DNA of 15,975 bases from MWCR01 sp041665165. Its GTDB lineage: Bacteria; Patescibacteriota; Patescibacteriia; 2-12-FULL-60-25. Positions within the stretch are counted from its first letter, which is position 1. Every line of letters begins with the position of its first letter. The notes beneath the pieces are model-generated. The model was given only the letters and a program-made list of their open reading frames with translations. It searched no databases and was not told where the DNA came from. Both the position numbers and the translations under genes were made by a program. The stretch covers positions 1-15,975 of the forward strand of contig JBAYJJ010000030.1 of NCBI GenBank assembly GCA_041665165.1, written 5' to 3'. Positions 13,651-15,975 of this stretch are shown in pieces.

Positions 13651-13764
13651 GTCATGCCGAACTCGCCTGCCCCCTGAAGCTTTAGCGAAAGAGGGTTTCG
13701 GCATCCCGATACCAAAGTACTTAAGCACACCCGTGTCGTGATCCTGAAATGAGTTCAGGATGAC
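13651..13764. repeat. GTCAT...ATGAC palindromic element, two hairpins
   Basis: No gene lies in 13602-13820. This 114-bp stretch begins GTCATGCC and ends GGATGAC. Hairpin one pairs ATGCCGAA (13654-13661) with TTCGGCAT (13697-13704) and encloses a smaller CTTT/AAAG stem. Hairpin two pairs ATCCTGAA (13741-13748) with TTCAGGAT (13754-13761) around ATGAG. The GTCAT ends and hairpin layout match the element inside the GT4 gene at 7706-7771. Hairpin two could also help end the S8 protease transcript. Confidence 0.7.
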
Positions 13765-13820
13765 GTTAGGGACGTCAGGGACGCTAGGTACGTGATGGAC
13801 GCTAGGTACGTCAGGGACGT
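13763..13820. repeat. 9-bp tandem repeat array (six units plus a partial)
   Basis: Six consecutive 9-bp units of form ACGYNNKGK (13763-13816) are followed by a partial ACGT that touches the protease stop codon at 13821. Units 2 and 6 are identical, and so are units 3 and 5, giving an A-B-C-B-A order. The array starts within the last two bases of the adjacent palindromic element. Confidence 0.85.
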
Positions 13821-15689
13821 TTATCTTGGCCAGAAGTCGTAAAAATTGAACTTCAAATCTCCAATGACAGGCATGCCTTGCGGCGCTTGCAACCAGCGCT
13901 CCACAATAACAGCGAATTTTTGGATGATGCCTGATTTTTCAGTCATATATGTCGGCGCTCCGCTTTGCGTGATGGCCAGTGTCTCGCGCTTGTCCGTGGA
14001 ACGCCCGTGCTGAATCTTTAGATTAGCTGGAATGGTGGTTGAAACAGTTGTCCCTTCTTCCAATCCATACGGGCTTAATGTCCACAGCTTTGAGTTCTTC
14101 TCAGCTTTTTCCACCATCACAAAAGCTTGGGTCGGGCGCTGTATGCCGACCGGCAAAATCCCCAAATCCTTTCTGTCCTCATCAATCACCCCAGGCTCTG
14201 GGCTTTGGCCGGGTCTCAAGAGCCAAATGCGCGAACCCTGAGCTTCGGTCAAAAGTACATTTTGCCGGCCAGTCGTATCAGTATCCTGGCTTGAGACTAA
14301 TAGACCGCCCTTGATTACGTCAGCTTGACCTGCAGAGATTTTACCGGCAGCTAACAACACGCCATCCGTCCGATATACTCTCCACTCGCCAGCTTGATCG
14401 CCAGCAGCCGTGACTAAAACATCAGGTATGCGATCCTCGTCCCACAACACAAACGCTCCGCGCACTCCCCTTTTGTCACCTGAATTGCCGACTGCAATCG
14501 TATACAAAACCTTGTTGTTATTATCCACGACTTTGATTACTGGCGCAGCTCCGGGCAGAGATGCCAGCAGCTTCCAAGGACCGTATTTTTTATCATCAGC
14601 TTTTGAGACAGCTGCAAATGCATCCAAAATGCCGCGGCCCATGCCAATTTGCGTAGAGCTATACGGCTGAGCTGTATCCAAAATTCTTTTTGCTAATTGC
14701 TCGCCTGTCCAATCCGGGTGCTGAGCCTTGAGCAAAGCTGCCACTCCGCTGACCAATGGAGCAGCCAAAGATGTGCCATCCCACTCGCCATAGCCTGAAA
14801 CATTTATCCGGTTTCCATCCGGATCATAAGTCGGCTTGCCTGCAAAAACCTCAGCTCCAGGCGCCGCGATATTTACGCATTGTCCATAATTGGATGAAGG
14901 ATTACGCAAACCATCTTTTCCAATTCCGCTTACGACCAGCTCGCCCACATTATCCGCACCCTTGTGGCAAGCTGGATAAAACGGAGCTTGATCCATGTCA
15001 TAGCCTTCTTCCTCGCCATTGCCTGCCGCAATCACCACAAGCACTCCCTTGGCCGTGGCCTCGTTGATGGCTAGTGCCACATCCGGATCCAAAGAATCGC
15101 CCTCAAGACTCAAATTGATGATGTCCGCGCGATGGGCTGTGGCATATTTAATGGCCTTGGCCAGCAAATCCGTTCCCCCGTTGCCGTCAGGCCCTAAAAT
15201 CACGATGGGCATGATTTTTGCCTTCCAAGCCATGCCTGCCATGCCAATATCATCATTGCCCCGGCCTGCAATAAGCGAGGCCACGATCGTACCATGTTCC
15301 CAAGCGCCATAAACATGGTCCCCAGCCCCAATCGGCCGCGTACTCGGATCATTGGTTATGTAGTTCCAACCATTGACATCATCAATCAGCCCGTCATTAT
15401 CATCATCTTTGCCGTTTACAATTTCATCCGGATTGATCCATAACACGCCCTTGAGATCAGGATGCGAATCATCCACTCCGCTGTCTATGACCGCGACGAC
15501 TACTCCCTGGCCGCTTGATGTAGCTGTTGCCCAAGCCTCGGGCGCATGGATATAAGGCATGGCCCACTGTCTGTTATAAAAAGTATCATTTGGAATTATT
15601 TGGTTTGGCACGGCTTGGGCTGCAAACACAGGCCAGCAAAAAAACATGGCACCAAGGCTCATCCCGACTGATATCAAAAGCTTTTTCAT
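13821..15689 (-). CDS. Secreted S8 (subtilisin-like) serine protease with C-terminal repeat-like domain
   Basis: 622 residues. A signal peptide (about 1-23, ending VFAAQA) directs export. The catalytic domain (about 40-360) has Asp69 in AVIDSGVDD, His132 in EHGTIVASL, oxyanion Asn224 in AAGN and Ser307 in DGTSLAAPL, so the triad is complete. An acidic DDDNDG loop (95-100) probably binds calcium. Only about 25 residues separate the signal from the mature-like QWAM start, so there is no I9 inhibitor prodomain. The remaining 250 residues have no recognised name; repeated beta-type strands with polar turns suggest a propeller-like or adhesion domain. It may process surface proteins or external substrates. 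It lies downstream of a sugar transferase but has its own candidate promoter. Confidence 0.94.
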   Translation of the reverse strand: MKKLLISVGMSLGAMFFCWPVFAAQAVPNQIIPNDTFYNRQWAMPYIHAPEAWATATSSGQGVVVAVIDSGVDDSHPDLKGVLWINPDEIVNGKDDDNDGLIDDVNGWNYITNDPSTRPIGAGDHVYGAWEHGTIVASLIAGRGNDDIGMAGMAWKAKIMPIVILGPDGNGGTDLLAKAIKYATAHRADIINLSLEGDSLDPDVALAINEATAKGVLVVIAAGNGEEEGYDMDQAPFYPACHKGADNVGELVVSGIGKDGLRNPSSNYGQCVNIAAPGAEVFAGKPTYDPDGNRINVSGYGEWDGTSLAAPLVSGVAALLKAQHPDWTGEQLAKRILDTAQPYSSTQIGMGRGILDAFAAVSKADDKKYGPWKLLASLPGAAPVIKVVDNNNKVLYTIAVGNSGDKRGVRGAFVLWDEDRIPDVLVTAAGDQAGEWRVYRTDGVLLAAGKISAGQADVIKGGLLVSSQDTDTTGRQNVLLTEAQGSRIWLLRPGQSPEPGVIDEDRKDLGILPVGIQRPTQAFVMVEKAEKNSKLWTLSPYGLEEGTTVSTTIPANLKIQHGRSTDKRETLAITQSGAPTYMTEKSGIIQKFAVIVERWLQAPQGMPVIGDLKFNFYDFWPR

Positions 15690-15695
15690 TGCTAA

Positions 15696-15724
15696 ATAGT
15701 AGCGTAAAAGACCCGAAAAGCCAA
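15696..15724 (-). promoter_or_regulatory. Candidate promoter of the S8 protease, possibly leaderless
   Basis: On the minus strand TTGGCT (15724-15719, 4 of 6) is followed after 17 nt by TACTAT (15701-15696, 4 of 6). Only six bases (TTAGCA) separate the -10 box from the ATG at 15689, so transcription would begin at or next to the start codon. No Shine-Dalgarno is present, in keeping with a leaderless mRNA. Confidence 0.4.
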
Positions 15725-15735
15725 ACCTCTTCGCT

Positions 15736-15800
15736 TCTCCTTTCTCAAGGAGATTTTACCGTACTAGGTCCCACCCTCTTGAGAAAGAGGGGTAGGGGTG
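15736..15800. repeat. Paired-hairpin intergenic element
   Basis: Hairpin one pairs TCTCCTT (15736-15742) with AAGGAGA (15747-15753) around TCTC and is followed by TTTT. Hairpin two pairs CCCTCTT (15774-15780) with AAGAGGG (15785-15791) around GAGA. The loops are complementary and the hairpins are near-inverted copies of each other. The element lies between the sugar transferase stop and the protease promoter; on the minus strand it has no clear T-run after a stem, so it is not called a terminator. Confidence 0.6.
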
Positions 15801-15812
15801 TTTTCGGTGATT

Positions 15813-15975
15813 TTATGTCCCGGCTCTCTTTAGCACGATCCTGATGGTCTTGAGCAAAATGGACAAATCAAGTATGAGCGACCTGTGTTTGATGTAATAT
15901 AAATCGTATTGCAGTTTCCTGAGGTTGTCATCCAGCGTGGATGCATACGGAAAACTGATTTGCGCCCAGCCTGAC
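15813..15975 (-). CDS. Polyprenyl-phosphate sugar-1-phosphate transferase, C-terminal end only
   Basis: The last 53 residues of a bacterial sugar transferase (WcaJ/RfbP/PglC-type superfamily), which starts glycan synthesis by moving a sugar-1-phosphate to undecaprenyl phosphate at the inner face of the membrane. The diagnostic tail is present: SGWAQISFPYAST, then DDNLRKLQYDLYYIKHRSL, then LDLSILLKTIRIVL. The WAQ motif with the KLQYDLYYIKHRS block is the usual C-terminal hallmark. The stop is TAA at 15815-15813. The catalytic part lies beyond the right edge, so the sugar and the presence of N-terminal membrane segments cannot be judged. Its position upstream of the run supports a role as initiating enzyme. 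Confidence 0.88.
   Translation of the reverse strand, partial: SGWAQISFPYASTLDDNLRKLQYDLYYIKHRSLILDLSILLKTIRIVLKRAGT

Overview
The window looks like chromosomal DNA of a Patescibacteria (CPR)-type bacterium. This is inferred from protein features, not from a marker gene: a MurE-type ligase without its N-terminal UDP-binding domain, weak Shine-Dalgarno sites on most core genes, a small HicBA module, a large polytopic membrane protein and compact one-direction glycan gene runs. Base composition is fairly balanced. I see no rRNA, tRNA, CRISPR array, transposase or phage gene.

Layout. Positions 1-1058 (minus) hold the first 352 residues of a MurE-like ligase. Positions 1139-2116 (plus) form a self-contained unit, promoter, strong ribosome site, GC-rich lipoprotein gene and UUCG-loop terminator, followed by a 173-bp composite hairpin element. 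A CDP-alcohol phosphatidyltransferase (minus) and a 705-residue GT-C-like membrane protein (plus) diverge from about 2920. The membrane protein runs tail-to-tail into hicA. hicB-hicA (minus) diverges from two small genes with strong ribosome sites (plus, 5577-5990), the second encoding a possible zinc-knuckle peptide too short for routine ORF calling.

From 15975 down to 6012 everything of substance is on the minus strand and reads as a surface-glycan region: the end of a polyprenyl-phosphate sugar-1-phosphate transferase, a secreted S8 protease, a GtrA-type flippase, two tandem UXS-like SDR enzymes, a coiled-coil protein, a DPM1-like GT2, a DUF2304 membrane protein, a rhamnosyltransferase-like GT2 and two GT4 enzymes. 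Three junctions have the same TAATATG stop-start spacing, which suggests translational coupling. A plausible joint scheme (inference) is: the sugar transferase loads the first sugar on the lipid carrier; the two SDRs make a modified nucleotide sugar; GT2 and GT4 enzymes extend the chain; the DPM1-like enzyme with GtrA supplies flipped polyprenyl-phosphate sugar; a GT-C-like protein, possibly the one at 2946-5063, uses it outside the membrane.

The strongest unusual signals are a 66-bp palindromic element lying exactly codon-aligned (22 codons) inside a GT4 gene, with a related GTCAT...ATGAC element at 13651-13764; a 9-bp tandem array touching the S8 protease stop codon; two SDR paralogs that keep the UXS fold but lack its decarboxylation Glu/Arg pair; a MurE with EDPY in place of DNPR; and an 18-bp palindrome carrying the two divergent -35 boxes between hicBA and the small-gene operon.
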